Made by a program: the position numbers and the translations under genes. This document shows, piece by piece, positions 52,886-61,716 of a stretch of 64,000 nucleotides of DNA. This stretch comes from Mycetocola tolaasinivorans. GTDB taxonomy: Bacteria > Actinomycetota > Actinomycetes > Actinomycetales > Microbacteriaceae. The stretch spans positions 114,715 to 178,714 of the forward strand of contig NZ_RCUX01000008.1 in assembly GCF_003667565.1 (NCBI RefSeq), given 5' to 3'. Position 1 is the stretch's first letter; every line of letters begins with the position of its first letter. The notes beneath the pieces are model-generated. The model saw only the letters and a program-made list of their open reading frames with translations, was not told the DNA's origin and did no database searches.

Positions 52886-53893
52886 CTACTCGGGCAGGTG
52901 CACGAGCGCCGGGGCGGGAGCGGAGACGCTGATGCGCTCGCCCGGGGTGAAGCCGGTGTGCCCGGCGGGGAGGGAGTCGCGGCGCAGCACTGAGATGAGC
53001 GGTACGGTCTCGCCACCGGGGGCGGCCGCGTTGACGCCGACCACGAGGTCAACGCCGCGGTAGGCGCTGCTCGTGATCACGCCATCGAGGTTCAGGCCCG
53101 GGGCGGTGGCTGCCGCGGCGGACACCTGCAGCTGCTCGGGACGCACTGTAAAGAGGCCCTCGGCGGTGGGAATGAAGTTCTCATATCCGAGGAACTCGGC
53201 GACGAAGCGGTTGGCCGGGGCGGGGAAGACCTCGTCCGGTGCACCGGTCTGCATCACCCGGCCGGCGCGCATGAGCACCATCGTGTCACTCATTTCGAGG
53301 GCCTCGTCCTGGTCGTGGGTGACGAGCACAACGGTGAGGCCGGTCTCGGCCTGGATGCGGCGAATCTCCGCGCGCATCTGCACGCGCAGTCGGGCGTCAA
53401 GGTTCGACAGCGGCTCATCCAGCAGGAGCAGCTTCGGTCGGATCGCGATCGCACGGGCGAGCGCCACGCGCTGCTGCTGACCGCCGGAGAGCGCCTTGGG
53501 CTTGCGGGCGGCCAGGTGGCCGAGACCCACGAGCTCCAGCGCCTCGGCAACGCGCGCCTTACGCTCGGCGGTGGGTACCTTGCGGAGCTTGAGGCCGTAG
53601 CCCACGTTGTCCGCCACGGTCAGGTGCGGGAACAGGGCGTAGGACTGGAACACCATGCCCAGGCCGCGCTTTTCCGGCGGCAGGGCGGTGGCGTCCTCCC
53701 CGCCGATCAGGATCTTGCCCGAGGTGGGGCGCGCATAACCGGCGAGCATGCGCAGCGACGTGGTCTTGCCACATCCACTGGGGCCCAGCAGGGTCGTGAG
53801 CTTGCCCTCCTCGATGGTGAGATCCAGGTTGTCCACGGCGAGGAAGTCGCCATACGCCTGGGTTACCCCGACAAATTCGGCTGCGGGAATCAT
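52886..53893 (-). CDS. PotA-type ABC importer ATPase
   Basis: A 335-residue ATPase. Walker A is GPSGCGKT near residues 37-44, the signature is LSGGQQQRV, Walker B is LLLLDEPLSNLD and the switch His is in VTHDQDEAL. The C-terminal ~100 residues form a TOBE-type OB domain (FTVRPEQLQVS). This NBD class serves polyamine, iron or sulfonate importers. Its ATG overlaps the stop of the upstream permease (ATGA). Confidence 0.93.
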   Translation of the reverse strand: MIPAAEFVGVTQAYGDFLAVDNLDLTIEEGKLTTLLGPSGCGKTTSLRMLAGYARPTSGKILIGGEDATALPPEKRGLGMVFQSYALFPHLTVADNVGYGLKLRKVPTAERKARVAEALELVGLGHLAARKPKALSGGQQQRVALARAIAIRPKLLLLDEPLSNLDARLRVQMRAEIRRIQAETGLTVVLVTHDQDEALEMSDTMVLMRAGRVMQTGAPDEVFPAPANRFVAEFLGYENFIPTAEGLFTVRPEQLQVSAAAATAPGLNLDGVITSSAYRGVDLVVGVNAAAPGGETVPLISVLRRDSLPAGHTGFTPGERISVSAPAPALVHLPE

Positions 53894-54702
53894 TTGTTGA
53901 TGCCTCCAAAGATCTTGGCGAAGCCGACGGTGCGCTCGGCGATGATGGCTACCACCACGGTGGCGGCGAGCAGCAGGGTCGACATTGCTGCGATGGTGGG
54001 GTCGTAGTTCTGCTGGATGTAGTCGAGCATCGTGACCGGGAGCGTGCGGAACTGGCGATCCTGCAGCAGCAGGGACAGCGGCACGTTGTTGAACGAGGTC
54101 ACGAAGCTCAGCAGCGCGGCCGAGAAGATTCCCGGGCGCAGCAGCGGCAGCGTCACGGTGAAGAACGCGCGCAGCGGTGAGGCACCGAGACCGCGGGCGG
54201 CCTCCTCGATCGCGGGGTCCGCGAGGGCGAGCGAGGCACCGGTCACGCGCACGGCGTAGGGCAGCAGGATCGCGGTGTGGCCGATGAGCAGCGCCACCGA
54301 GTTTCCGAGGCCCAGCACCACCATGATCTGCTGGTAAAGCGCGAGGCCCACCACCAGTTCGGGCACCACGAGCGGGGAGAGGAACAGCCCCTGCACGATC
54401 GACTTGCCGGGGATCTTGCCGCGGTGCATCGCGATGGTTGCGGGCACGCCAATCGCCAGGGCGAGGGCGGTCGCGATCAGCGCGAGCTGCATGCTGGATC
54501 CCAGCGCGGACATAAAGGAGTTGTTGCCGAGGGCGGCACCAAACCAGTCCAGCGTGAATCCCTTGGGCGGGAAGGACACCGTGCGGCCGGCGGAGAACGC
54601 GGTGCTGACCACAAACAGGATCGGGACGATCATGATGATGTAGCCGAGCACGGCGAGCGTGCCGAGGACGGGGCGGGCGTTGGTGGGCTTGGTCAGGCTC
54701 AT
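53890..54702 (-). CDS. PotC-type ABC importer permease
   Basis: A 270-residue six-TM permease with the EAA loop EEAARGLGASPLRAFFTVTLPLLRPGI (read in segments) that docks on the ATPase, and SPLVVPELVVGLALYQ typical of PotC. It overlaps the upstream permease by 4 nt and the ATPase gene by 4 nt, a fully coupled importer operon. Confidence 0.92.
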   Translation of the reverse strand: MSLTKPTNARPVLGTLAVLGYIIMIVPILFVVSTAFSAGRTVSFPPKGFTLDWFGAALGNNSFMSALGSSMQLALIATALALAIGVPATIAMHRGKIPGKSIVQGLFLSPLVVPELVVGLALYQQIMVVLGLGNSVALLIGHTAILLPYAVRVTGASLALADPAIEEAARGLGASPLRAFFTVTLPLLRPGIFSAALLSFVTSFNNVPLSLLLQDRQFRTLPVTMLDYIQQNYDPTIAAMSTLLLAATVVVAIIAERTVGFAKIFGGINK

Positions 54703-55520
54703 GACTGCACGCTCTTTCCTCGCGACAGCAGCGAACTCAGGCCGGAGACCAGGAACACCAGCAGCGTCATAATCAGCGCGGTGGCCGAGGCCGAGGCCCA
54801 GTCCACGGTCACGTTTGAGTAGTTGTAGAGCTCGGTGGCGAGCATCCGCTGGCTGGAACCACCGAGCAGATACGGCGTCGTATACGCGGTCGCGGCACCG
54901 GCGAAGACCAGGGTCGTGGCGACCACGAGGCCGGGGGCCGACAGCGGGAGCACGATGGTCCAGAGGGTGCGGGTGCGGCTCGCGCCGAGGCCGCGGGCGG
55001 CATCGTCGAGGCCCGGATCAACCTGCGCGACGGCGGAGTAGCAGGAGATGATCGCGAGCGGCAGGAACAGCTGGGTCATACCCAGCACCACGGCGAGCTC
55101 GGTGTAGAGCAGCTGCGGTGCCTCCGGGGCGAGGCCCAGGCCGGTGATCAGCTGACCGATGGCACCCTGACTGCCCAGCAGTACGATCCACCCGAAGGTG
55201 CGCACGACGTTGCTGAGCAGCAGCGGGAAGATCGCCAGCGCGAGCCACATTCCCGCGAAGCGCGAGGTGGAGCGGGCCAGCAGGTACGCGATCGGGAAGC
55301 CGAGCACGAGGCAGGTGACGGTCGTGATCAGTCCGAGGCCGAGTGTGCGGCCGATGATCGCGAGCGAGTACGGATCGGTCAGCATCTCCCCGAAACGCAC
55401 AAAGACGTCTCCGGTACTGACCCCGGGCGGTGCGAGCAGCATCGCGACCGAGGGAATGGCGAATCCAAGCAGGATAAACACCAGACCGGGCAGCAGCAGC
55501 CAGGCTGGTTTTCGAGACAT
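54699..55520 (-). CDS. PotB-type ABC importer permease
   Basis: A 273-residue six-TM permease. It starts MSRKPAWLLLPGLVFILLGF, carries LFPLLLSNVVRTFGWIVLLG and an EAA-like loop DDAARGLGASRTRTLWTIVLPL (read in two parts). ATG at 55518-55520 is chosen because the hydrophobic start is at the expected place. It is the first gene of the operon, reading away from the LacI-type regulator and its palindromic operator. Confidence 0.92.
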   Translation of the reverse strand: MSRKPAWLLLPGLVFILLGFAIPSVAMLLAPPGVSTGDVFVRFGEMLTDPYSLAIIGRTLGLGLITTVTCLVLGFPIAYLLARSTSRFAGMWLALAIFPLLLSNVVRTFGWIVLLGSQGAIGQLITGLGLAPEAPQLLYTELAVVLGMTQLFLPLAIISCYSAVAQVDPGLDDAARGLGASRTRTLWTIVLPLSAPGLVVATTLVFAGAATAYTTPYLLGGSSQRMLATELYNYSNVTVDWASASATALIMTLLVFLVSGLSSLLSRGKSVQS

Positions 55521-55612
55521 GTGTGCCCCCATTGGCGGTGGTGTTGTGGGTGCGGGACGGGGATCCCCACGCACGGGCGGGCAATTTCGACGCAAAACGC
55601 CGAAACGGGCAA

Positions 55613-55638
55613 TGAAACCGGTTGCACAACCGGTTTCA
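55613..55638. promoter_or_regulatory. LacI-type palindromic operator
   Basis: A 26-bp palindrome with perfect 12-bp arms (55613-55624 and 55627-55638) around a CA centre, built on the ACCGGTT core common in LacI-family operators. It overlaps a plausible plus-strand -35 (TTGCAC, 55622-55627). It lies between the divergent lacI-type and importer genes and probably controls both. Confidence 0.8.
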
Positions 55639-55768
55639 CACACTATACGCTAAGTTCTATCGAAGAAACAAACACTTCTTTTTCTTCCCCGACGGCACCG
55701 CAATTCGCCGTCACCCCATCCCCCACCGAGGGCTCCGCCCCTCACCCACCCGCACTTTCGGAGGCTTC

Positions 55769-56734
55769 GTGAGCACACTCGAGGACGTTGCGCGGCTCGC
55801 CGGAGTGTCCAAGGCCACCGCATCGCGTGCGCTCAGCAAGCCCGAGCTGGTGGCCGCGGCCACCATCGCCCGCGTGCTGCGCGCCGCCGAGGAGCTGCAC
55901 TTCGCACCCTCGCGCACCGCGACAGCCCTGGCCAGCGGGCGCACCGGCGTCATCGCGATGGTGGTGCCCACCCTCGAGAACCAGTTCTTCACGCCCATCA
56001 TTCAGGGAGCGCAGGATCGGGCGGACGCCGCCGGATACCTGCTCACCGTGGCCTCCACCGCGTTTCTCGAAGACAAGGATGTGGAGCAGTTCGCCCGCCT
56101 CGTACCGCAGGTTGACGGCTTCCTCCTGGCCGCCCCGCGCGGTAAGGATCGCTTCGTTGAGCCCGCGTGTAAGTTCAAACCCACCGTACTGATCGACCGC
56201 GAAATTGAGGGTGTCCCCTCGGTGGTGGCCGACTCCGCGACGGGCTTTGCCGAGCTCGCGCTGCGCATGGTGGCGCAGGGGCACACACACATCGCGCTGG
56301 TGGGTGGCCCCGGCCGTTCCTGGCAGAACCTGCGCCGCGTCGCCCACGTGATCGAGGCGCTGCGTGGCAAGGCCGCGCTCACCGTGCTGGGCCCGCACCG
56401 CTCAACCTTCGCCGCGGGCGTGGGCGTGGTGAACGAGATCCTGACCTCCGGGGCCACCGCGGTCATCAGCTACTCGGCGTCGCTGTCCACCGGCATCATG
56501 TTTGGTCTGCAGTCCCGTGGCGTCACGCACCTCGTGGTGAGCGCGGATCGCGGCGTCGCCGATGCGGTGGGGGCCGAGAATGTGCCGGTGCTCGAGGTTG
56601 ACGGTCTCGAACTCGGCCGCCAGGCGATGGACACCCTGCTCGCGCGCCTCGATGCCACCCCCGGTGGCGAGATCCCGCGCCTTCGCCTGCCGGTTTCGGT
56701 GGAGTGGGATCTGGGCGAGCCCGGCGCCGCATAG
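55769..56734 (+). CDS. LacI-family transcriptional regulator
   Basis: A 321-residue regulator. The N-terminal HTH reads TLEDVARLAGVSKATASRALSKPELV, in segments, with the hinge LHFAPSRTATALASGRTG; the periplasmic-binding-like effector domain (VIAMVVPTLENQFFTPIIQGAQDRADAAGY onwards) follows. GTG at 55769 has GGAGG 5 nt upstream. It faces away from the PotBCAD-type operon with the palindromic operator between them, so it most likely represses the importer and deaminase until its ligand arrives. Confidence 0.92.
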   Translation: MSTLEDVARLAGVSKATASRALSKPELVAAATIARVLRAAEELHFAPSRTATALASGRTGVIAMVVPTLENQFFTPIIQGAQDRADAAGYLLTVASTAFLEDKDVEQFARLVPQVDGFLLAAPRGKDRFVEPACKFKPTVLIDREIEGVPSVVADSATGFAELALRMVAQGHTHIALVGGPGRSWQNLRRVAHVIEALRGKAALTVLGPHRSTFAAGVGVVNEILTSGATAVISYSASLSTGIMFGLQSRGVTHLVVSADRGVADAVGAENVPVLEVDGLELGRQAMDTLLARLDATPGGEIPRLRLPVSVEWDLGEPGAA

Positions 56735-56784
56735 CGAGCCCGGCAGACGCCTGCCCGCGATGGCCTGCTCGGAGCTACCCCGCG

Positions 56785-57873
56785 CTAGGCGCCCTTGAAC
56801 ACCGCGGACGGCGAAATCGCCGAGGCGAGGGCCGTTCCAAGCAGCGGGAGCGGGAGCAGTGCGAGCATGAGGCGCGCGATATCGGCCCCGGCCAGCAGGT
56901 ACTCCTGTGATCCGATGCCGGTGCCGAGCAGCCCGGCCACGGCGATCACCGCGGCCGCTCCGATCGCGACCGGAAGGAGCAGCGTTGCCACGACCTCCAG
57001 CGCGAGGGCGAGGGTGATCTGTATGGGCCGCACACCGAAGGCCCGATACAGCGCCATTTCGGAGCGCCCCGACCACCACAGCACGCCGAGCAGCAGCGCG
57101 ATGACGCCCGCTCCGGCCACCCAAGCCCAGTTGCTCGCCCGCTGCGGGAGGAGCTTTTCGGGGTCGCCCACGAGGGCGTTCTTGGTGAGGAACGGTGCGG
57201 TGATCGCGCCGTACTGTTCGGGAACCGCGGTGCGGAGTACCGGGAGAACCGCGGAGGCGGCACCCGGCTCGAACTCGACGAAGCACTCCCGCGTGTTCTG
57301 ATCGGCGCGCACATCGGGTTCGAGGAGCGAGGAGTTGAGGCCGTCGACGCGAGAGCGCTCCCCCGCGACGCCTACGATGTCGCGCGACTCGGTGGTGCCC
57401 GCCCGGCTGAGTGTCACGCTGGTGCCCGCGACCAGACCGGTCTGGGTGGCGAGGTCGCGGCCAGCAACGATACCGGCCGCGGGGATCTCAAATCCCGGCC
57501 AGGCAATACGCACCATGCCCGGTGACACCCGCAGCAGTTCCCGGTTCTGGCCGGGGAAGGTATCGAGCTGAATCTGCTCACGGTGCAGGATGGCACCGAC
57601 CGCGATCACGCCCTCGGTGCGCGCGATGTTCTCGCAGTACTCCATCGGGAAACCGGTGATGCTGCCCGCACGGATGATCTCCACGAAGCGTCCGGCCTGT
57701 CGCTGCTGTTCCCAGCTGTCACGTAGCCCGCCGGTTTCAATGAGCGACACCAGCGGCACGGCGGCACCGATCACCGCGGCGCAGAGCGCCACGAGGAGGG
57801 CGCGCCAGGGGCGTGCGCGCAGGCCGCGGGCGTGTTCGCGCACAAACTCCCCGGTGCGGAACCCGCGAGTCAT
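56785..57873 (-). CDS. MacB/FtsX-type ABC exporter permease
   Basis: A 362-residue permease with the FtsX-like layout: one TM helix near residues 25-45, a ~200-residue extracytoplasmic domain, then three TM helices (~248-268, 288-315, 330-350). The external domain contains two cysteines (EYCENI, RECFVEF). It lacks any NBD and pairs with the ATPase that overlaps its start by 4 nt. Such exporters move peptides, lipoproteins or antibiotics by mechanotransmission. Confidence 0.85.
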   Translation of the reverse strand: MTRGFRTGEFVREHARGLRARPWRALLVALCAAVIGAAVPLVSLIETGGLRDSWEQQRQAGRFVEIIRAGSITGFPMEYCENIARTEGVIAVGAILHREQIQLDTFPGQNRELLRVSPGMVRIAWPGFEIPAAGIVAGRDLATQTGLVAGTSVTLSRAGTTESRDIVGVAGERSRVDGLNSSLLEPDVRADQNTRECFVEFEPGAASAVLPVLRTAVPEQYGAITAPFLTKNALVGDPEKLLPQRASNWAWVAGAGVIALLLGVLWWSGRSEMALYRAFGVRPIQITLALALEVVATLLLPVAIGAAAVIAVAGLLGTGIGSQEYLLAGADIARLMLALLPLPLLGTALASAISPSAVFKGA

Positions 57874-58514
57874 GCGGTGGCCTCCGGCGCGCTCGGGGTG
57901 TCCAGTGTGTCCATCCGGATGATGCGGTCGGCGCTTTCGGCCACGGTGTCGTCGTGGGTGGCGATGATGACGATGGCTCCGGCGTCGGCGGCGGCGCGCA
58001 GGGCGTCGATCACGAGTCCGCGGGAGGCCGCATCGAGTGAGGCGGTGGGTTCATCGGCGAGAATGACCGGGGTTTCGGCGGCCATTGATCGGGCCACGGC
58101 CACGCGCTGACGCTCGCCCCCGGAGAGCCGCTTTCCCGCACGGTCGCGCACGTCGTCGAGCCCGAGGCGGGTGAGGTTGTGCGCGGCGATGGTGAGGGAT
58201 TCCTCCCGGGTGGCGCCGCGGGAGAGTGCGCCCATCGCGACGTTGTCGGTGGCGGTGCGGTGCGGGAACACCGGTGAGGCCTGGTCGATCCAGGAGATGC
58301 CCGGGGTGTCGTCGCCGCCGTCCGCCGAGGTGATGGTGACGGTGCCGGCGTCGGGTTTCTGATGCCCGGCGATGATGGCAAGCAGGGTGGACTTCCCGAA
58401 TCCCGAGGGGGCGCGCAGCGCGGTGATGGTGCCTTCCTCAAACGTGGCACTCATTCCGTTGAGGACCCGTCGCTCACCGAAGGCGACGCTGATGTCCGTG
58501 GCGACTACGGGCAT
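57870..58514 (-). CDS. MacB/LolD-type ABC exporter ATPase
   Basis: A 214-residue stand-alone NBD: degenerate Walker A APSGFGKST near residues 34-42, with Pro and Phe in place of the usual residues but Gly-Lys-Ser/Thr intact, signature LSGGERQRVAVAR, and Walker B VILADEPTASLD with switch IIATHDD. The LSGGE/ADEPTASLD combination marks the type VII (MacB/LolD) class. It is coupled to the permease by an ATGA overlap and overlaps the adaptor gene by 10 nt. Confidence 0.9.
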   Translation of the reverse strand: MPVVATDISVAFGERRVLNGMSATFEEGTITALRAPSGFGKSTLLAIIAGHQKPDAGTVTITSADGGDDTPGISWIDQASPVFPHRTATDNVAMGALSRGATREESLTIAAHNLTRLGLDDVRDRAGKRLSGGERQRVAVARSMAAETPVILADEPTASLDAASRGLVIDALRAAADAGAIVIIATHDDTVAESADRIIRMDTLDTPSAPEATA

Positions 58515-59608
58515 GCGCGGCGCTCCGCAGGCACCTGGAGGAGCACGCGGCTGGCGGTGCTGAGCTCACCGGAGACGACGACGCTGCCGCCCTCCCCCGC
58601 GCTCACCTCCACGCGCACCGGGCCGTCCTTTGTCAGTACGCAGGAGGCTGCTCCGACGCCGTAGACGGCGGCGGCGGGGACCTGCCATCCCTGCGTCTGG
58701 GTGGTCTGCGAGATGAGCGCGCGAACCTTGGCCTCGCCCGCCCCCACGGTTTCGGTGAGCGCGGCGAGCCCCTCGGCGGTGACGGAGTCTCGGGTCTCCT
58801 CCAGCGGGATTTCGGTACCGCCCACGCGGAGGATCGCCTCGGCGGGCACGGGCATGCGCATGATGCGTTCGGCGTCAAACACCGGCAGTGCCGCCCGAGC
58901 ACCGCCGTTACCGCCGCCGCCCAGCGGGCCTTCGTTCTCGGGGGCCATTCCCTCTCCGGTGACGAGGGCGGCCGTGACGCGCGGTCGGGGCGCAAACAGT
59001 TCTTCCCCGGCGGCCGGTGCCGTCTGGCCCACCGAGAATGCCGCCGCGCCGACGGTGATTCGGGGCTCGGCGAGGTGCAGCACCCAGGCGGGGTCGAAGG
59101 TGTCCCCCTCTGCGCCGAGCTTCTTGGCCAGCTGGGTGATGCCGCGCGCCGTGCCCGAACCAAAAGTGTTGGCGGTGCCGCGGGCGAGCCCGAGGTCTCC
59201 GAGCAGAGTGTTGAGCGCGCCGATGTCTGCACCCGCGATGGTGTCCGGGCCGATCGGCCGCCAGAACGGAGCGGGCGTGTGCGCGGCGATTCGGTCGATG
59301 CCGTCGATGGTGACCACCACGTCGCCGTGGGCAACGGTGGTGCGCGGGGGCTGCACGGCGGTGATGAGGCCGGTCCACGCGGGTGCGCGCAGTACCGGGC
59401 CCTGTTCCCAACCGAGCGCGAGTTCCATCGGGGAGTCGGTCTGGGCCTGCCCGGTTTCGACCGGGGTCCAGGTTTCGGCGGCCTCGGTGAAGCGGATCTG
59501 CCCGCTCCACAGCACGATGGCCGCGATGAGCCCGAAGGGCAGAATCACCCAGAGCCCCGCCCCGATCCAGAGCAGCACGGACCGACCGGTTGACCGACGC
59601 GTGGCCAT
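58505..59608 (-). CDS. Membrane-anchored exporter adaptor with peptidoglycan-binding-like motif
   Basis: A 367-residue protein: one N-terminal TM helix (residues ~11-36), then barrel-rich segments (GLITAVQPPRTTVAHGDVVVTIDG resembles a lipoyl/biotinyl half). At ~120-165 a helical stretch GADIGALNTLLGDLGL...SGTARGITQLAKKLG resembles a PG_binding_1 domain. It therefore looks like the HlyD-like adaptor that links an ABC exporter to the wall in Actinobacteria. ATG at 59608 is preceded by GGGGGAAAAC. It is first in the adaptor-ATPase-permease unit. Confidence 0.75.
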   Translation of the reverse strand: MATRRSTGRSVLLWIGAGLWVILPFGLIAAIVLWSGQIRFTEAAETWTPVETGQAQTDSPMELALGWEQGPVLRAPAWTGLITAVQPPRTTVAHGDVVVTIDGIDRIAAHTPAPFWRPIGPDTIAGADIGALNTLLGDLGLARGTANTFGSGTARGITQLAKKLGAEGDTFDPAWVLHLAEPRITVGAAAFSVGQTAPAAGEELFAPRPRVTAALVTGEGMAPENEGPLGGGGNGGARAALPVFDAERIMRMPVPAEAILRVGGTEIPLEETRDSVTAEGLAALTETVGAGEAKVRALISQTTQTQGWQVPAAAVYGVGAASCVLTKDGPVRVEVSAGEGGSVVVSGELSTASRVLLQVPAERRACP

Positions 59609-59849
59609 GTTTTCCCCCAAGAAGTACGTGTGCGTGCTGCCGGGTGAGCCGGTGTGGTGGCCGGGGCTGGCGTCGCTCATCGAGTGCGCACCGCATCTCC
59701 GCGGGCACCCCTCACGCTAGTGGTTTCGACCGTCACCGGTCAATTTGATAACACTCGTACATGGGCCATCGCCCCGCGCGGCCGCCCGGCCCGCATACCG
59801 CTAGCATTGGATGTGGATGCGTGCGTATCCGCCGTTCTGAAGGGGAAGA

Positions 59850-60419
59850 ATGTCTCGGGGAATCACCGCGCTGGCCGCGCTCGGAGCTGTCCTAGTTTTG
59901 GCCGGGTGTTCTGCCTCTGGTGTCAATGAGGGCCGCGATAACGACACCACGATGTCGGCCGCGCAGCGCGCAATTCTCGATCGTGACGATGTGGGATTCG
60001 ACTCCTATAAGGAGGCCTGGGCAAACTACGAGGTGTGCCTGAAGCGCGTGGGTTTTGCCGTGGAGGAACCCGCCCTCAACCCGACCGATAGCCGACGCTT
60101 CCTCGCGATGATCAACCCGATTCCCGGCGAAAAGGGCCGTGACGAGGATAAGTATGCCTGCAGTTCGCGCGAGTTGAACGGCGTGGAGTCCGCGTATCTG
60201 CGAGATCACCCCGTGGTCATGGACCCCGTGCTCCGAACCGAGGTCTTCGCCCGGCTCTCGCAAAAGCGCATCCCGTTCACCGGCACCGAAACCAAGATCG
60301 GCGACTTCTTCCCCAGCGGCACGGAGGATATGACCCGAGTGAACGCAATTCTCTCGATCATCGAGGACTCCACCTGGGCGCTGTTCCCCGATCTGCCCTA
60401 CGTGGCCACGGGGTTCTAA
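59850..60419 (+). CDS. Cluster lipoprotein, paralogue 1
   Basis: A 189-residue lipoprotein with lipobox LAGC (Cys20). It is the first of four paralogues sharing the core AQRAILDRDDVGFDSYKEAWANY in variant form, a conserved Cys pair (EVCLK, YACSSREL), xMDPVLRTEVFARL, FTGTETKIGDFFP and a C-terminal Phe. It shares PTDSRR with paralogue 2. Family unknown. ATG at 59850 has AGGGGAAGA. It is divergent from the export triad at 59608. Confidence 0.8.
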   Translation: MSRGITALAALGAVLVLAGCSASGVNEGRDNDTTMSAAQRAILDRDDVGFDSYKEAWANYEVCLKRVGFAVEEPALNPTDSRRFLAMINPIPGEKGRDEDKYACSSRELNGVESAYLRDHPVVMDPVLRTEVFARLSQKRIPFTGTETKIGDFFPSGTEDMTRVNAILSIIEDSTWALFPDLPYVATGF

Positions 60420-60620
60420 CGCCCGCGTGCCACACGCGATCCCGTTTCCCGGCTGTCCTGCTTTTCCGCTTTAGCTCGCTCTCGCGCGCCCGAAAAGGGC
60501 GAGGACCCGCGGAAATCCGGGCATCGCCTCCGCTGGTGTGCTGCGATCTGAGCTGAGCCGTTGCTCTGCCGTCGCGGCTCCCTCAGGCTACCTCCTAACG
60601 GTTACCCGAGGAGGTGAAAC

Positions 60621-60974
60621 ATGAAACGAACATCAACACTGGCGGGTGCCACCCTGGCGCTCAACGCCGGACTGATCTTCAGCACCGGCGGCGCGGCAAA
60701 CGCGTTTGGCTCCCGAAACGTCTTCAACTCCGGTTGCGGAACGACGTACGGCTTCGCAAGTTGGACGATCAATGGTGGGGGTGCCGCGGTATCAGGAAAG
60801 GGCACTGACGGTTCTTGCAAGGGCCATCCGGGCGTATCAATACTGTATTCGGATGGAACCAGGTCTACCCGGGTGAACCATCCGTACCGCGCAGAAACCT
60901 CACGAATTGGCGCGCGTATCGTCGGCGGGTATCACTGGCGTGCGATCGTAGATAGAAATGGCTGGATTACGTAG
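60621..60974 (+). CDS. Small secreted protein with a cysteine pair
   Basis: A 117-residue protein with a clear Sec signal peptide (basic MKRTST, hydrophobic core, likely cleavage after AANA near residue 28). The mature ~89 residues are Gly/Ser/Arg-rich, contain two cysteines (NSGCGTTYG and GSCKGHPG), and end in GGYHWRAIVDRNGWIT. A very strong AGGAGGTG precedes the ATG. It is the only non-lipoprotein member of the cluster. I do not recognise a family; a bacteriocin-like or wall-interacting role is speculation. It is followed by a 10-bp hairpin before paralogue 2. Confidence 0.7.
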   Translation: MKRTSTLAGATLALNAGLIFSTGGAANAFGSRNVFNSGCGTTYGFASWTINGGGAAVSGKGTDGSCKGHPGVSILYSDGTRSTRVNHPYRAETSRIGARIVGGYHWRAIVDRNGWIT

Positions 60975-60994
60975 TCGGTAAAAACCAGCGCAAT

Positions 60995-61026
60995 CTGGGT
61001 GGGGTCACGCCAGTGGCCCCACCCAG
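60995..61026 (+). terminator. Hairpin between the small secreted gene and paralogue 2
   Basis: A perfect 10-bp stem (60995-61004 with 61017-61026, loop 12). A-rich, not T-rich, sequence follows on the plus strand, so termination may be partial. Confidence 0.5.
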
Positions 61027-61048
61027 AAAAAAGGCGAGAGGTGCACTA

Positions 61049-61636
61049 ATGAAAGCACACCATGGAGTCCACATATTAGTTCCGATGAGCATACTCACCC
61101 TCATTCTCACCGGCTGCGCCAAAACGGATGGGGGGAGGGACTTTTCTGGTGACGGCGATAGCACTGCCGAGATATCCGCTGCCCAGCGCGCCATCCTCGA
61201 GCGGGAGCAGATTGGGTTTGACGAGTATAAGGAGGCCTGGGCCAACTACACACGCTGCACCGAGGACGCTGGATACCGGATTACGGAGGTCGCGCTGAGC
61301 CCCACCGATAGCCGCCGCTACCACGGGATGATCGAGCCCGTCCCTGGACAGAAACAGGACACCCAACGTGAGCTTGCATGTGCACCGGACGAACTCTCCT
61401 ACGTTGAGGAGGAGTACATGCGTCAGAATCCGCCGTTCATCGATCCGGTGCTCCTCGCAGAAATCTTCGCAAGGTTGGAGCGCGCGGGGATCTCCTTTAC
61501 CGGCAACGAGACCAAGATCGCCGACTTTTTCCCGAACGTCAGCGATGAGAATCGGATCTCCGCGATCACGGAAATCATCACCGACACAACTCGTGAAATG
61601 TTTCCGGATGCGCCCTTCGTGAGCGTCGGGTTCTAA
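61049..61636 (+). CDS. Cluster lipoprotein, paralogue 2
   Basis: A 195-residue lipoprotein with lipobox LTGC. The core shows AAQRAILEREQIGFDEYKEA, WANYTRC, the second Cys in LACAPDEL, FIDPVLLAEIFARLERAGISFTGN and ETKIADFFP. Closest to paralogue 1 (shared PTDSRR...PVPG). ATG at 61049 is favoured over an in-frame start at 61013 because GAGAGGTG lies just upstream and the signal peptide then begins properly. Confidence 0.8.
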   Translation: MKAHHGVHILVPMSILTLILTGCAKTDGGRDFSGDGDSTAEISAAQRAILEREQIGFDEYKEAWANYTRCTEDAGYRITEVALSPTDSRRYHGMIEPVPGQKQDTQRELACAPDELSYVEEEYMRQNPPFIDPVLLAEIFARLERAGISFTGNETKIADFFPNVSDENRISAITEIITDTTREMFPDAPFVSVGF

Positions 61637-61716
61637 CTCGCGTAAGGGGATCCCTACGGCTGCATCGCCAAAACAGGTTAGACCTCCATGCGCGGCAACG
61701 AGGTGAAAGGACAAAC

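Noticed and set aside
60621..60974. Assignment of the small secreted protein to the lactococcin 972 family
   Set aside because: The size, signal peptide and nearby exporter are suggestive, but the family's conserved Tyr/His-rich motifs are not visible and it has an extra Cys pair.
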